From the NCBI GenBank assembly GCA_937922235.1, contig CAKZVC010000021.1, forward strand, positions 62,001 through 126,000: 64,000 nucleotides of DNA, read 5' to 3'. This DNA is from an uncultured Acidimicrobiales bacterium. Its GTDB lineage: Bacteria > Actinomycetota > Acidimicrobiia > Acidimicrobiales > SHLQ01. Both the position numbers and the translations under genes were made by a program. Of the stretch, positions 52,988-62,124 are shown piece by piece. A model generated the notes under the pieces. The model was not told the DNA's origin, did no database searches, and saw nothing but the letters and a program-made list of their open reading frames with translations. Numbering within the stretch: position 1 is the stretch's first letter; every line of letters begins with the position of its first letter.

Positions 52988-54970
52988 ATGACGCCCGATC
53001 AACTCGACCAATTCACCAGTGCCAGCGACCCGCAGTTGTCCCCCGATGGCCGCAATGTTGCCTATGTCGTCTCGCGAGTTGACCTCGAGGGCAACACCTA
53101 CCGCAGCCAGATCTGGGTGATCGGCACCCACGCTGATGCTCGACCGCGCCCGTTGAGTGCAGGTGAACATCGTGACGGCCAACCTCGATGGTCCCCCGAC
53201 GGATCGATGCTTGCCTTTACCTCGACTCGATCCACCGATGGACGCGGCGGCAAAGAGTCAACGCTTCATTTGCTTCCGTTCGAGGCTCCCGGCGAAACAG
53301 TGCTCGTGCACACCAGTGCAGAAGGAATGTCATCGCCGACGATCTCACCCGATGGCCAATGGCTTGCGTTCTCCATGCGGACCCGAAGCAACGACTATGC
53401 CGTCACCGACCCGGCCAAGCGTGAGCCTCGAAAGATCGAGAACATGCTGTTCACCTTGAACGGTGAAGGCTTCATTTGCGACCGGCCGTCTCACATCTAT
53501 GTTGCTGCGCTCGATGGCAGCGGCGAGATCCGAAACCTGACCGAAGGCCAGCATGAGTGCTCCGGGCCGTCGTGGTTTGCCGACAGCACCCGTCTCGCAT
53601 TCGACCTGAACCCGTTGCTCACCAAGGGGACGAACCATGCCGCCACCGTCACGCTCGATGGGAACATCACCGTGCTGACGCCCCAGACGAGCATCATCAA
53701 CGCACCTGTCGTTTCACCGGACGGAACGCAGATCGCGGTGATCGGCACCGACGATGTCGACACGTTCTTCGAGAACGCCCATGTGGGCCTCGTCAACCCT
53801 CATGCTCCCGGTTCCGCGAACTGGTTGACGAAATCGATCGATCGGACCTGGGCCGCGATGATGGCCAGGATGCCAACGTGGACTGAACGCGGACTGCTTG
53901 GCGCTCTCGAAGATCGCGGCAACGTACATCTCTACGAGATCGACCCACACGGTGGCGAGCCGACGCTCCTGCTGGGCGGCGACCGTACGATTACGTCGTG
54001 GTCGACGGGTTCGGTCGATGGCAATGACGCCATCGTGTTCAGCGCCACCGACCGAACCACACCAAGCGAGCTCTATATCGTGATCGGGGGAACCGAACGA
54101 CGACTGACGAACGTGAGCTCGACGTGGACGGCAACGACCAACCCGGTCGACGGAGAACACTTCCTTGCTCCCACCACCGCCGCCGGCGCAGATGGCGTCG
54201 ATGCGTGGATCTACCGCCCCAAAGACTTCGACCCGTCGAAGAAGTATCCAATGCTGATGAACATTCATGGCGGCCCATTCGCTCAGTACGGCAACTTCTA
54301 TTTCGATGAGTTCCAGATGCAGGCCGACGCTGGCTATGTGGTCGTGTGCTCAAATCCACGAGGGGGCTCAGGCCGCGACACTGCGTGGGGCAGCGCAATC
54401 CGTGGACCCAAGCACATAAAGCCAGGTGGCGGCTGGGGCTCGGTCGATACCGACGATGTGATGTCGGTGGTAGACGAGGCGCTTCGCCGGTTCGACTTCA
54501 TCGACCCGGACCGCCTCGGGGTGTTGGGCGGGTCCTATGGCGGCTACCTGACGAGCTGGATCATCTCGCACTCCGACCGATTCGCCGCTGCGTGCAGCGA
54601 GCGTTCGGCGAACAACCTCCTCAGCCTTGAATTCGGGAGCGACTTCGCTGGCTTCTTCAATGCCGAACTCGGACCGCATCACTTCGACGACCCCGAGGAA
54701 TATCTGCGCATGTCGCCCGTGAGCTACGTGCGCGACATCAACACGCCGCTACTGATCGTGCACAGCGAGGACGACCTGCGATGCCCGGTGGAACAAGCGA
54801 CCCAGCTGTTCGTGTCGATGAAGATCCTCGAGAAGGACGTCGAATACTGGCTCTTCCCGGCCGAAAGCCACGAACTCACCCGCTCAGGCTCCCCGATCCA
54901 CAGAAAACGGAGAGCCGAGATCATTCTCGAGTACTTCAACCGCCAAATGGGGTCAGGCCTCAACAACTAA
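52988..54970 (+). CDS. S9 family peptidase (prolyl oligopeptidase/acylaminoacyl-peptidase type)
   Basis: 660 residues. The N-terminal half is a beta-propeller with WD-like units (ISPDGQWLAF, VSPDGTQIAV). The C-terminal alpha/beta hydrolase has GGSYGGY with nucleophile Ser516, the Asp in VHSEDDLRCPV (about residue 595) and the His in PAESHELTRSG (His628). There is no signal peptide, so it is cytoplasmic and probably degrades imported oligopeptides. It is divergent from the oligopeptide importer and shares its regulatory gap. Confidence 0.95.
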   Translation: MTPDQLDQFTSASDPQLSPDGRNVAYVVSRVDLEGNTYRSQIWVIGTHADARPRPLSAGEHRDGQPRWSPDGSMLAFTSTRSTDGRGGKESTLHLLPFEAPGETVLVHTSAEGMSSPTISPDGQWLAFSMRTRSNDYAVTDPAKREPRKIENMLFTLNGEGFICDRPSHIYVAALDGSGEIRNLTEGQHECSGPSWFADSTRLAFDLNPLLTKGTNHAATVTLDGNITVLTPQTSIINAPVVSPDGTQIAVIGTDDVDTFFENAHVGLVNPHAPGSANWLTKSIDRTWAAMMARMPTWTERGLLGALEDRGNVHLYEIDPHGGEPTLLLGGDRTITSWSTGSVDGNDAIVFSATDRTTPSELYIVIGGTERRLTNVSSTWTATTNPVDGEHFLAPTTAAGADGVDAWIYRPKDFDPSKKYPMLMNIHGGPFAQYGNFYFDEFQMQADAGYVVVCSNPRGGSGRDTAWGSAIRGPKHIKPGGGWGSVDTDDVMSVVDEALRRFDFIDPDRLGVLGGSYGGYLTSWIISHSDRFAAACSERSANNLLSLEFGSDFAGFFNAELGPHHFDDPEEYLRMSPVSYVRDINTPLLIVHSEDDLRCPVEQATQLFVSMKILEKDVEYWLFPAESHELTRSGSPIHRKRRAEIILEYFNRQMGSGLNN

Positions 54971-54990
54971 CAAGTTCTTCACGGGGTCAG

Positions 54991-55098
54991 GCCGCGTGCG
55001 GGAGTGAGGGACGAACGACCAGGCGCCGCCTCCGGCGCAGCAGCCGAGCATCGAGGAGCGCAGCGACGGATTGCGACCGCTGGAGGGCAAAGCCCGGG
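54991..55098. repeat. Dispersed convergent-gap repeat, module type 1
   Basis: Reverse complement of the module at 11844-11952 with only scattered differences. It contains CGATGCTCGGCTGC read on the minus strand and GAGGGACGAACGACCAGGCG on the plus strand. Fills the gap between the S9 peptidase and adenosine kinase stops. Confidence 0.88.
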
Positions 55099-55099
55099 A

Positions 55100-56071
55100 T
55101 TAGCAGAGGCTGGCGAGTTTTTGGAGGGGGCGGGCGCCGATGTGGGTGATTATTTCGGCGGCGGCGCAGCTGCCCATCTGTCCAGAATCGAACAGGCTCT
55201 TGCCTTGGGCGAGCCCGGCCATGACGCCAGCGGCGTAGAGGTCGCCGGCGCCGGTGGTGTCGATGCGCTCGTCAACTTCGACGACGGGCACCTGGATGAC
55301 GTCGTCTGCGGTGACGATTATCGAACCGGCGCTGCCCTGCGTGATGCATGCGGTCTCGGTCATCGAGCGGAGCTTCGTAATGATCTCGTCGTGATCCTCG
55401 GTTCCGAGCAGCGACACCACCTCGTCGGTATTCCCGAAGAGCAGGTCGACCTTGTCGGAGATGAGGTCTAGCCATTCGACGCGGTGCCGGTCGACAGCGA
55501 ACGGGTCGGAGAGCGTAAGCGAGGGCGTGACGCCGTTGGCCCGAGCGATGTCCATCGCCATCCGGATTGCGGCCTTCGCTTCCTCGAGATCCCAGAGGTA
55601 CCCCTCGCAGTAGAGGATCTTGGCATTGGCGACGAGCTGCTCGTCGATGTCGTCGGTGGTGAGCATCGAGCTGGCTCCGAGGAACGTGTTCATCGTGCGC
55701 TGGCCATCTGGGGTGACCTGGATGAGGCATCGCCCTGAGGCGGGTCCGGTCGTTGCTGGTGCGACGTCGAAGCCAACGCCAGCGGCGCGCAGGTCGGTGA
55801 TGAAGCTTCGACCGAGTTCATCGTCGAGGACCTTGCCGATGTAGGCCGAGGTCTGTCCGAAGGAGGCAACGCCGACCATCGTGTTGGCTGCTGAGCCACC
55901 GGACTCTTTCAGTCCATCGGGCATGAGGGCCGTGAGCACCTCGGCGCGGGGTTCATCGATGAGCGTCATCGAACCGCGGTTGAGGTCGTGTTCGGTGATG
56001 AACTCATTGCTGACCTGACCGATTACATCGACGATGGCGTTTCCGACACCGACAACATCTGCTGCACTCAT
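55100..56071 (-). CDS. PfkB family adenosine kinase
   Basis: 323 residues from the ATG at 56071 (MSAADVVGVGNAIVDV). The PfkB signature 2 reads DTTGAGDLYAAGVMAG with the catalytic Asp, and signature 1 is in GGSAANTMVGVASFG. The block GQRTMNTFLGAS is shared by actinobacterial adenosine kinases, which make AMP from adenosine and ATP; sugar kinases of the same fold are the main alternative. It complements the nucleoside importer and adenosine deaminase. Confidence 0.88.
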   Translation of the reverse strand: MSAADVVGVGNAIVDVIGQVSNEFITEHDLNRGSMTLIDEPRAEVLTALMPDGLKESGGSAANTMVGVASFGQTSAYIGKVLDDELGRSFITDLRAAGVGFDVAPATTGPASGRCLIQVTPDGQRTMNTFLGASSMLTTDDIDEQLVANAKILYCEGYLWDLEEAKAAIRMAMDIARANGVTPSLTLSDPFAVDRHRVEWLDLISDKVDLLFGNTDEVVSLLGTEDHDEIITKLRSMTETACITQGSAGSIIVTADDVIQVPVVEVDERIDTTGAGDLYAAGVMAGLAQGKSLFDSGQMGSCAAAEIITHIGARPLQKLASLC

Positions 56072-56196
56072 TGCGCTCTCCCTTACCGGATCCATCCGGG
56101 CACGGCCTTCGAAGGTACCATTCGGCAGGCGGCCTGCCGCGGTTGCCGACCGTATGGCTCACGGCCCACACCTACGCACCCGACGAAGAAGGCCCC

Positions 56197-58701
56197 ATGT
56201 CTTATCGCTTGCCCCGTTCGATCCTGCCCTCGCGGTACCAGGTCGAGATCCAACCCGACCTCGCGACAAGCCGTTTCTCCGGAACCGTCATCGTGACCGC
56301 CGAAGTCATGGAGGCCACGAACCAGCTCGTATGCAACGTTGCTGACCTCGAGCTCTCGAACGTGGCGATCGACGGAACGGCCGCATCGTTCTCCATCGAT
56401 GACGACACCGAGCAGCTCATCGTCGACCTTGGGTCGGAGCGAGCGCCCGGCGAGATCACGTTCTCCGCAAGCTTCACTGGCGAGCTCAACGACAGCCTCA
56501 AGGGCTTCTACCGCTCGACGTTCGCCGATGACGACGGCACCGAGCACACGATTGCCACGACCCAGTTCCAGTCGACGGATGCCCGCCGTGCCTTCCCGTG
56601 TTGGGACGAACCCGACATGAAGGCGACATTCGCAATCACGCTTGTGGTCGATCCGCAGTTCGCAGCCGTCAGCAACGGCGCCGAGGTCGGTCGCACCGAA
56701 CGGGGCGATCTCGTTGCGGTTGAGTTCGCCGAGACTATGCCCATGTCGACCTATCTGGTGGCGTTCGTTGTTGGGCCGCTCGAGTTCTCCGAGACGGCGT
56801 TCGCTGGAGACGTGCCGGTCCGCATCGTTCACCGCCCGGGCAAAGCCCATCTGACCGCGTTCGCATTGGAAGTCGCCGTGGCGGCCCTGGAGTACTTCGA
56901 GGAGTACTACGGCATTGCCTACCCCACCGACAAGCTCGACATGATTGCGCTCCCCGACTTTGCGATGGGCGCCATGGAGAACCTCGGTTGCGTGACCTAC
57001 CGAGAAATCCTCTTGCTCGTCGATCCGGACTCGGCAACCCAACCCGAGCTGCAGAACGTCTGCGATGTGATCAACCACGAGCTTGCCCACATGTGGTTCG
57101 GCGATCTCGTGACGATGGGATGGTGGAACGGCATTTGGCTCAACGAGGCCTTCGCCACGTTCATGGAGATGAAGGCGACGGACAACTTCCGCCCGGAATG
57201 GCAGCGATGGACAAGCTTTGGCATCAGCCGCTCGGCTGCATTCGACATCGACAGTCTCGAAGCAACCCGACCGATCGAGTTCCCGGTCATCTCCCCCGCC
57301 GACGCCGAGGGCATGTTCGACCTGCTCACCTACGAGAAGGGCGCAGCCGTGGTTCGCATGCTCGAGCAATGGCTCGGCGAAGACACCTTCCGCAATGGCA
57401 TTCGGCACTATCTCCAAAAGCACCTCTATAAGAACACGGAGACCCATGACCTCTGGGATGCGCTCGAACACATTGCGGAGCGTCCCGTAACCACAGCGAT
57501 GGAGACGTGGATCTTCCAAGGCGGCTACCCGGTCATCGAGCTCTCGACCGATGACGACGGTGGCGACCACATCTGCCAGCGCCGCTTCAGCTACACGGGC
57601 AACGCCGAGGCCGCTACTTGGTCGGTGCCCGTTGGGGTGCGGACCGAGGATGGCACCGTGACGACAGTTGAGCTCCACGAGGAGAAGACAGCACTGCCGG
57701 TGGCGGCGTCATCGATCGCTTCGTTCAACCATTCAGGGAACGGTTTCTACCGAGTGAAGCTTCCGAGCGAACGGTTGGCGTTATTTGGCCAGAACGGTGT
57801 GGGCGACCTCGCGCCCGTCGAGCGGTTCGGGCTCGTCGACGACACCTGGTCCTTGACCTTGGCTGGCGAAACCAGTCTTGCTGACTTCCTGGCGCTTACC
57901 AAGGGGTATCGAGGCGAGGACGACGTGTCGGTCTGGCAGCGGGTGACTGGGGCGTTGGGCTTCATCGACCACGTCGCAAACGACGCCGATCGAAACGCGC
58001 TTGGTGCCGCCATCGTTGATCTGGTTTCCCCAGCACGCAACATCCTCGGCGACGAACCTGGCGCTGGAGAATCTGATCGAACAAGTCAGCTTCGCGGCAC
58101 GCTCCTCGCAACCGTCGGCACGCTTTCCCCAGCCAACTCCGACGAGCGCTCGGCGGCCCTTGCACGGGCCCGCGCTGTCCTGGCCACCGAAAACCCCGAT
58201 GCGGAACTCCGGTCAGCCGCCGTGAAGATCGTTGCTGCCAATGGAACCGCCGACGACTTCGCTTCGTTCCGATCGGGCTTCGAGAACGCCACCGACCCGC
58301 AGGCCGAGATTCGCAATCTCTATGCCCTTCCCGGCTTTCCAGGCGCCGAGCAGATTCGCGAAGTGACGGCGATGGCCGTCGACGGCACGATCCGTTCGCA
58401 AAACGCGCCGTTCGTCCTGGCCCAAGCGCTGATGAATCGTCGGCACGGATCGATGGTGTGGCAGACCATCCAGACGTCGTGGGACTCCTTGAACGAGCAG
58501 TTTCCAACCAACACGATCGTTCGCATGCTGACGGGAATCCGGTGGTTGACGAACGCCGACACTGCCGCAGACGTCGCTGCGTTCTTTGCTGACCGTCCAC
58601 TCGAACAGGGCCAGAAGCAACTCGATCAGCACCTCGAACGCCTTGCGGTCAACGCGGCGTTTGCTGATCGCGTGCGAGAACAACTGTCGTCATCCCTGTG
58701 A
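56197..58701 (+). CDS. pepN: M1 family aminopeptidase (PepN type)
   Basis: 834 residues from the ATG at 56197. The substrate motif GAMEN is at 258-262, the zinc site HELAH at 294-298, and the third ligand Glu in WWNGIWLNEAF about 19 residues later. A C-terminal helical ERAP1-like domain (about 520-830) completes the family. No signal peptide, so it releases N-terminal amino acids from peptides in the cytoplasm, which fits the peptide importer and S9 peptidase. It diverges from the adenosine kinase gene by 125 bases. Confidence 0.96.
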   Translation: MSYRLPRSILPSRYQVEIQPDLATSRFSGTVIVTAEVMEATNQLVCNVADLELSNVAIDGTAASFSIDDDTEQLIVDLGSERAPGEITFSASFTGELNDSLKGFYRSTFADDDGTEHTIATTQFQSTDARRAFPCWDEPDMKATFAITLVVDPQFAAVSNGAEVGRTERGDLVAVEFAETMPMSTYLVAFVVGPLEFSETAFAGDVPVRIVHRPGKAHLTAFALEVAVAALEYFEEYYGIAYPTDKLDMIALPDFAMGAMENLGCVTYREILLLVDPDSATQPELQNVCDVINHELAHMWFGDLVTMGWWNGIWLNEAFATFMEMKATDNFRPEWQRWTSFGISRSAAFDIDSLEATRPIEFPVISPADAEGMFDLLTYEKGAAVVRMLEQWLGEDTFRNGIRHYLQKHLYKNTETHDLWDALEHIAERPVTTAMETWIFQGGYPVIELSTDDDGGDHICQRRFSYTGNAEAATWSVPVGVRTEDGTVTTVELHEEKTALPVAASSIASFNHSGNGFYRVKLPSERLALFGQNGVGDLAPVERFGLVDDTWSLTLAGETSLADFLALTKGYRGEDDVSVWQRVTGALGFIDHVANDADRNALGAAIVDLVSPARNILGDEPGAGESDRTSQLRGTLLATVGTLSPANSDERSAALARARAVLATENPDAELRSAAVKIVAANGTADDFASFRSGFENATDPQAEIRNLYALPGFPGAEQIREVTAMAVDGTIRSQNAPFVLAQALMNRRHGSMVWQTIQTSWDSLNEQFPTNTIVRMLTGIRWLTNADTAADVAAFFADRPLEQGQKQLDQHLERLAVNAAFADRVREQLSSSL

Positions 58702-59840
58702 GTCGCGTACGTGTCACCGCGCCGTTCAGCGCGCTCGTCGACCAAGAAGTCTTCGCCGTAGACGAACGGTCAGCTCAGCTCATCGTTCGCGCGCCGACCG
58801 AAACGGTGACGATCGACGTTGCTGGGCAGCACCTCACCGCGCCGACGATGGTTGGCGTTGCGGTAGTTGATGTTGACGGGCTCGAAGCTGACACGAGTTA
58901 CACCGCGCTGCTCTCGGACGCCGGCGGTAGATCACTCGGCGAGCTCGGCTTCCGGACCCGGGAATCGATCGGCCCAGTGCTGTCCCGGTTTGCAACCGTG
59001 TCCGACGTCCACCTCGGCGCTGCCGCGTTCGGCCCGGCCAAGTCGCTCCAAGACACAGGAGATGAGCCTCAGACGCTGCGCTGTGCCCGGGCCGCGCTCG
59101 ATGAGGCCGCCACATGGGGTGCTGAGCTGCTGTTGGTCAAGGGCGACCTGACCGACACGGGGTCCGAAGAGGAATGGGACCTGGCCCAGAAGCTCTTCGC
59201 GTCGTCGCCGCTCCCCTTTTTGTTCACGCCGGGAAATCACGACCAATGGCACACTCGCGAGCTCGACCCAGCTGCAGGGGCTCAGCTTCTTGGTGTTCCG
59301 AGCGACCCGGTGCAGCATCACGACCTCGCTGGTGTCCGTCTGGTTCTCGGCGACACGAGCAAACCTGACAAGGGCACCGGCGATATGGCCCGAATCGAAC
59401 GGGCACTCCTCGACGCTATCGACGTTCCAACTCCGGTGTTCATCGGCTTGCATCATCACATTCAGCGAGCGCCTATTCCGTGGTTCTGGCCTCCGGGAAC
59501 AACGTCGACAAACGCAAACCCGGTGGTCGATGCACTGGCCAAGACCAACCCGTCGCTGTTCATCAGTTCTGGCCACACGCACCGGAACCGTCGCCATCGA
59601 ATTGGCCCTCGCGGCTCGGTGACGTTCACCGAGGTCAGCGCCACCGCGGACTACCCCGGAGTTTGGGCGGGCTATGAGGTGTCGGCTACGACTATCCGGC
59701 AAACCGTTCGTCGCATTGCGTCGCCTAGCGCCACAAGCTGGACCGAAGTGACCCGCCAAGCGATCAAGGGCGTGTGGCCACGCTGGTCCCAGGGTGTGCT
59801 CGACGATCGGTGTGTTGACGCAGTGGTGTCGACGTCGTGA
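58698..59840 (+). CDS. Metallophosphoesterase
   Basis: 380 residues with a GTG start that overlaps the aminopeptidase stop by 4 bases. The calcineurin-like metal motifs are SDVHLG, KGDLTDTGS, TPGNHDQW, LHHHIQRAP and SGHTHRNR. The N-terminal 90 residues look like a fibronectin-type or immunoglobulin-like beta domain. The substrate is unknown. The DUF5522 gene follows with another 4-base overlap. Confidence 0.92.
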   Translation: MSRVRVTAPFSALVDQEVFAVDERSAQLIVRAPTETVTIDVAGQHLTAPTMVGVAVVDVDGLEADTSYTALLSDAGGRSLGELGFRTRESIGPVLSRFATVSDVHLGAAAFGPAKSLQDTGDEPQTLRCARAALDEAATWGAELLLVKGDLTDTGSEEEWDLAQKLFASSPLPFLFTPGNHDQWHTRELDPAAGAQLLGVPSDPVQHHDLAGVRLVLGDTSKPDKGTGDMARIERALLDAIDVPTPVFIGLHHHIQRAPIPWFWPPGTTSTNANPVVDALAKTNPSLFISSGHTHRNRRHRIGPRGSVTFTEVSATADYPGVWAGYEVSATTIRQTVRRIASPSATSWTEVTRQAIKGVWPRWSQGVLDDRCVDAVVSTS

Positions 59841-60022
59841 CCGACAAGTCACCTGCCTCGGGCGACGACCAGATCGCAGCGATCCACACTGCTGCAGTAG
59901 CACGAGGTGAGGAGTACTACATCGACCCGCTGTCGGGCCTGCTGGTCATGACCGAGCTCCATCACCTGGACCGCGGCGAGTGTTGCGAACGCGGCTGCCG
60001 CCACTGCCCGTATCGGACGTAG
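59837..60022 (+). CDS. DUF5522 family small protein
   Basis: 61 residues with a GTG start, overlapping the phosphoesterase stop by 4 bases. The end RGECCERGCRHCPYRT carries the family's four Cys residues and a His, likely a metal site. ARGEEYYIDPLSGLLVMTE is the family's N-terminal block. Function unknown. Confidence 0.88.
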   Translation: MTDKSPASGDDQIAAIHTAAVARGEEYYIDPLSGLLVMTELHHLDRGECCERGCRHCPYRT

Positions 60023-60058
60023 CAGATCGGTCGGCGCTCCGCTGGCTAGTGTTCGATC

Positions 60059-61351
60059 ATGGAACAGGCTCTCACGCTCGACTTGTCCGGACACGAAATG
60101 CGAGCGCTGTGCGCGCTTGTCGAGAAGGAACGCACCACGCCCGATCAGTACCCGTTGAGCACGAACGCGTTGCGATCAGCGTGCAATCAAAAGACCAGCC
60201 GGGATCCTGTCCTCGAGTTGTCCGAGACCGAGGTGGACGAAGCGGTGAAGTCGCTTCGTCAGCGCGGGCTGGCCCGAAGCCAAAAACCGACGGGGTCTCG
60301 TTCGTGGAAGCACCGCCACGTCATCACCGAGGTGCTCCCCCTGAGCGATGCCGAGCTTGCCGTTATCGCAGTGCTTGGGCTGCGCGGCGAGCAGACCGCA
60401 GGCGAGCTTCGCCAGCGGGGCGAGCGCCTCCATGCCTTCGAGAGTGTCGAGGACGTTGATTCGACCCTCGCAGATCTCGCCCAACGCGAGATCCCACTTG
60501 TCCGAAACGTTGGACGCGACCCTGGGCAAAGCCAAGACCGATGGGCGCACTGCCTCGGCGACTCCGCCACTCCGGCCTCGCAAAGTGCCCAGCGCGCGTT
60601 AGCTGCAGAGTTCGGCGCACTCCACGATGCAGGCTTCTTTGCGATGCCCAATCCGTGGGATCGCGGCTCGGCTCGCATGATGGAGGCGCTCGGAGCGAAA
60701 GCACTCGCCACAACCTCGGCCGGGTTTGGTCGTGCGATTGGCAAGGACGACCAGGAGGTCGAACGCGATGAGCTCGTGGCTCACGTTCGAGATCTCACCT
60801 CGTTCATTTCGGTTCCGCTCAACGTCGACAGCGAGCGACTCTTCCCCGAGGCCCCGGGCGGCATTTCCAGAACCGTCGAGATGCTGGCCGAAGCCGGCGC
60901 GTCAGGGGTGTCGATCGAGGACTACAACCCGGCGACCACATCGATCGACCCAATGTCTGCGGCCACCGACGCTGTCGCCGAAGCAGTCGAGGCCTGTGCC
61001 CGGTTCGACATCGTGCTCACTGCTCGGGCCGAGAACCACCTCTATGGCCGGGACGATCTCGATGACACCATCGCCCGGCTCATCTCCTATCGAGACGCCG
61101 GCGCGGGCTGCCTGTACGCACCCGGACCAACCGACATCGGCGAGATCGAGCTCATCGTGAGTGAGACAGCGAGCCCGGTCAACGTGCTGGCCTTTCCACA
61201 TGGCCCGTCGAACGCAGAACTCGCGGCCGTCGGGGTTCGCCGCACATCAAGTGGATCGATCGTCTACAACGCTGCGGCCAAAGCCGCCAAAGACGCAACC
61301 CGCGCGTTCCTCGATAGCGACGCATCGGCACCAGAGCGCGCAGACGGGTAG
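60059..61351 (+). CDS. Fusion of DUF480 (YceH) and isocitrate lyase/PEP mutase family domain
   Basis: 430 residues. Residues 1-165 match YceH/DUF480, two winged helices (LSGHEMRALCALVEKERTTP, YPLSTNALRSACNQKTSRDP). Residues 178-425 match the isocitrate lyase/phosphoenolpyruvate mutase superfamily: GFFAMPNPWDRGSARMMEAL, TTSAGFGRAIG, VPLNVDSERLFPEAPGG and VSIEDYNP. The barrel lacks the K-K-C-G-H catalytic loop of true isocitrate lyases. The two domains are normally separate proteins. The reading frame is continuous through the junction. Function unknown. Confidence 0.88.
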   Translation: MEQALTLDLSGHEMRALCALVEKERTTPDQYPLSTNALRSACNQKTSRDPVLELSETEVDEAVKSLRQRGLARSQKPTGSRSWKHRHVITEVLPLSDAELAVIAVLGLRGEQTAGELRQRGERLHAFESVEDVDSTLADLAQREIPLVRNVGRDPGQSQDRWAHCLGDSATPASQSAQRALAAEFGALHDAGFFAMPNPWDRGSARMMEALGAKALATTSAGFGRAIGKDDQEVERDELVAHVRDLTSFISVPLNVDSERLFPEAPGGISRTVEMLAEAGASGVSIEDYNPATTSIDPMSAATDAVAEAVEACARFDIVLTARAENHLYGRDDLDDTIARLISYRDAGAGCLYAPGPTDIGEIELIVSETASPVNVLAFPHGPSNAELAAVGVRRTSSGSIVYNAAAKAAKDATRAFLDSDASAPERADG

Positions 61352-61360
61352 GTTTGGCAG

Positions 61361-62008
61361 ATGACCGCTACCGAGCCGATCCACCTCACTGTTTACTCCG
61401 ACTTTCTTTGACCCTGGTGCTACGTCGCGACCGTGCGTCTCGACAAGCTTGCGGAGAACCTTGGCGACCAGATCGAGCTCGAGTGGAAGTCGTTCCTGTT
61501 GCGTCCCGAGCCCAAGACGCCGAACCAAGAGAAGTTCGTTGAGTACACCAAGAGTTGGCTGAACCCCGACGAACAAGAGCCCGACGCCGACTTCAACGTG
61601 TGGGCAAGCAATGAAAGCCAGCCGTCCTCGAGCATTCCTGCTCAGGTGGCGCACAAGGCTGTCAGTGCCCTCGCCCCCGATCGAGCCGACGACTACCACC
61701 ATCGTTTGCTCACCGCGTACTTCACCGAGAACCGAAACATCAGCGACGCCACAACCTTGCTCGACCTCGCCGAGGAGATCGGCATCGATCGCGAGGCACT
61801 CGAATCCGTAGCGCGAGACAACCAAGAGAGCTTTACGAAGATGGTCATCGACGAGCACAACAACGCCATACAAAGCAACGTCACCGCCGTGCCGACGGTG
61901 GTCTTCGAGCACGCCTTTGCCGTACCTGGCGCGCAGCCGGTCGAGACCTACGAACGTCTCGTCGAGCGAATCGCCGAAAAGAAGGCCGAACGAAGCCCTG
62001 ATTCGTAA
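61361..62008 (+). CDS. DsbA family (FrnE-like) oxidoreductase, predicted selenoprotein with in-frame UGA
   Basis: 215 residues if TGA at 61409-61411 is read as selenocysteine. The start MTATEPIHLTVYSDFL leads to UGA-PWCYVATVRLDKLA, exactly where DsbA-type proteins have DFxCPWCY, so Sec17 takes the place of the first active-site Cys and Cys20 is the partner. The frame stays open downstream, including the cis-Pro motif TAVPTVVFEHAFAV. A SECIS-like hairpin lies 13 bases after UGA. No signal peptide, so cytoplasmic. A GTG at 61433 would give a truncated product lacking the active site, which is how an ordinary gene caller would annotate it. Confidence 0.88.
61424..61444 (+). promoter_or_regulatory. 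SECIS-like hairpin downstream of UGA
   Basis: GTCGCGAC (61424-61431) pairs with GTCTCGAC (61437-61444) with one C-U mismatch, loop CGTGC, which includes GU. The apical loop begins 21 bases after the UGA, inside the 16-37 base window known for bacterial SECIS elements. Confidence 0.65.
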
Positions 62009-62014
62009 CGAAAA

Positions 62015-62032
62015 TGCACCCATTGCGGTGCA
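62015..62032 (+). terminator. Short hairpin after the UGA-containing DsbA gene
   Basis: TGCACC pairs with GGTGCA around CATTGC, flanked by A-runs. It is too short to be a strong terminator. The rest of the gap to 62124 holds no gene, though a TTGACT at 62087 may be part of the next promoter. Confidence 0.4.
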
Positions 62033-62124
62033 AAATCGCGCAAACGGGCAGAATACGAGCAAGGCAACTGGGACCGGCGTCAAGGATTGACTAGCGTTAC
62101 GCCGGGCAGGCGGCCCGTTTTCAC

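Noticed and set aside
56083..57678. Long open frame on the minus strand
   Set aside because: Antisense of the M1 aminopeptidase, which has full catalytic motifs on the plus strand.
61433..62008. DsbA-like gene starting at GTG 61433
   Set aside because: It would lack the active-site Cys and first strand; the in-frame sequence upstream to ATG 61361 encodes exactly these, interrupted only by TGA.
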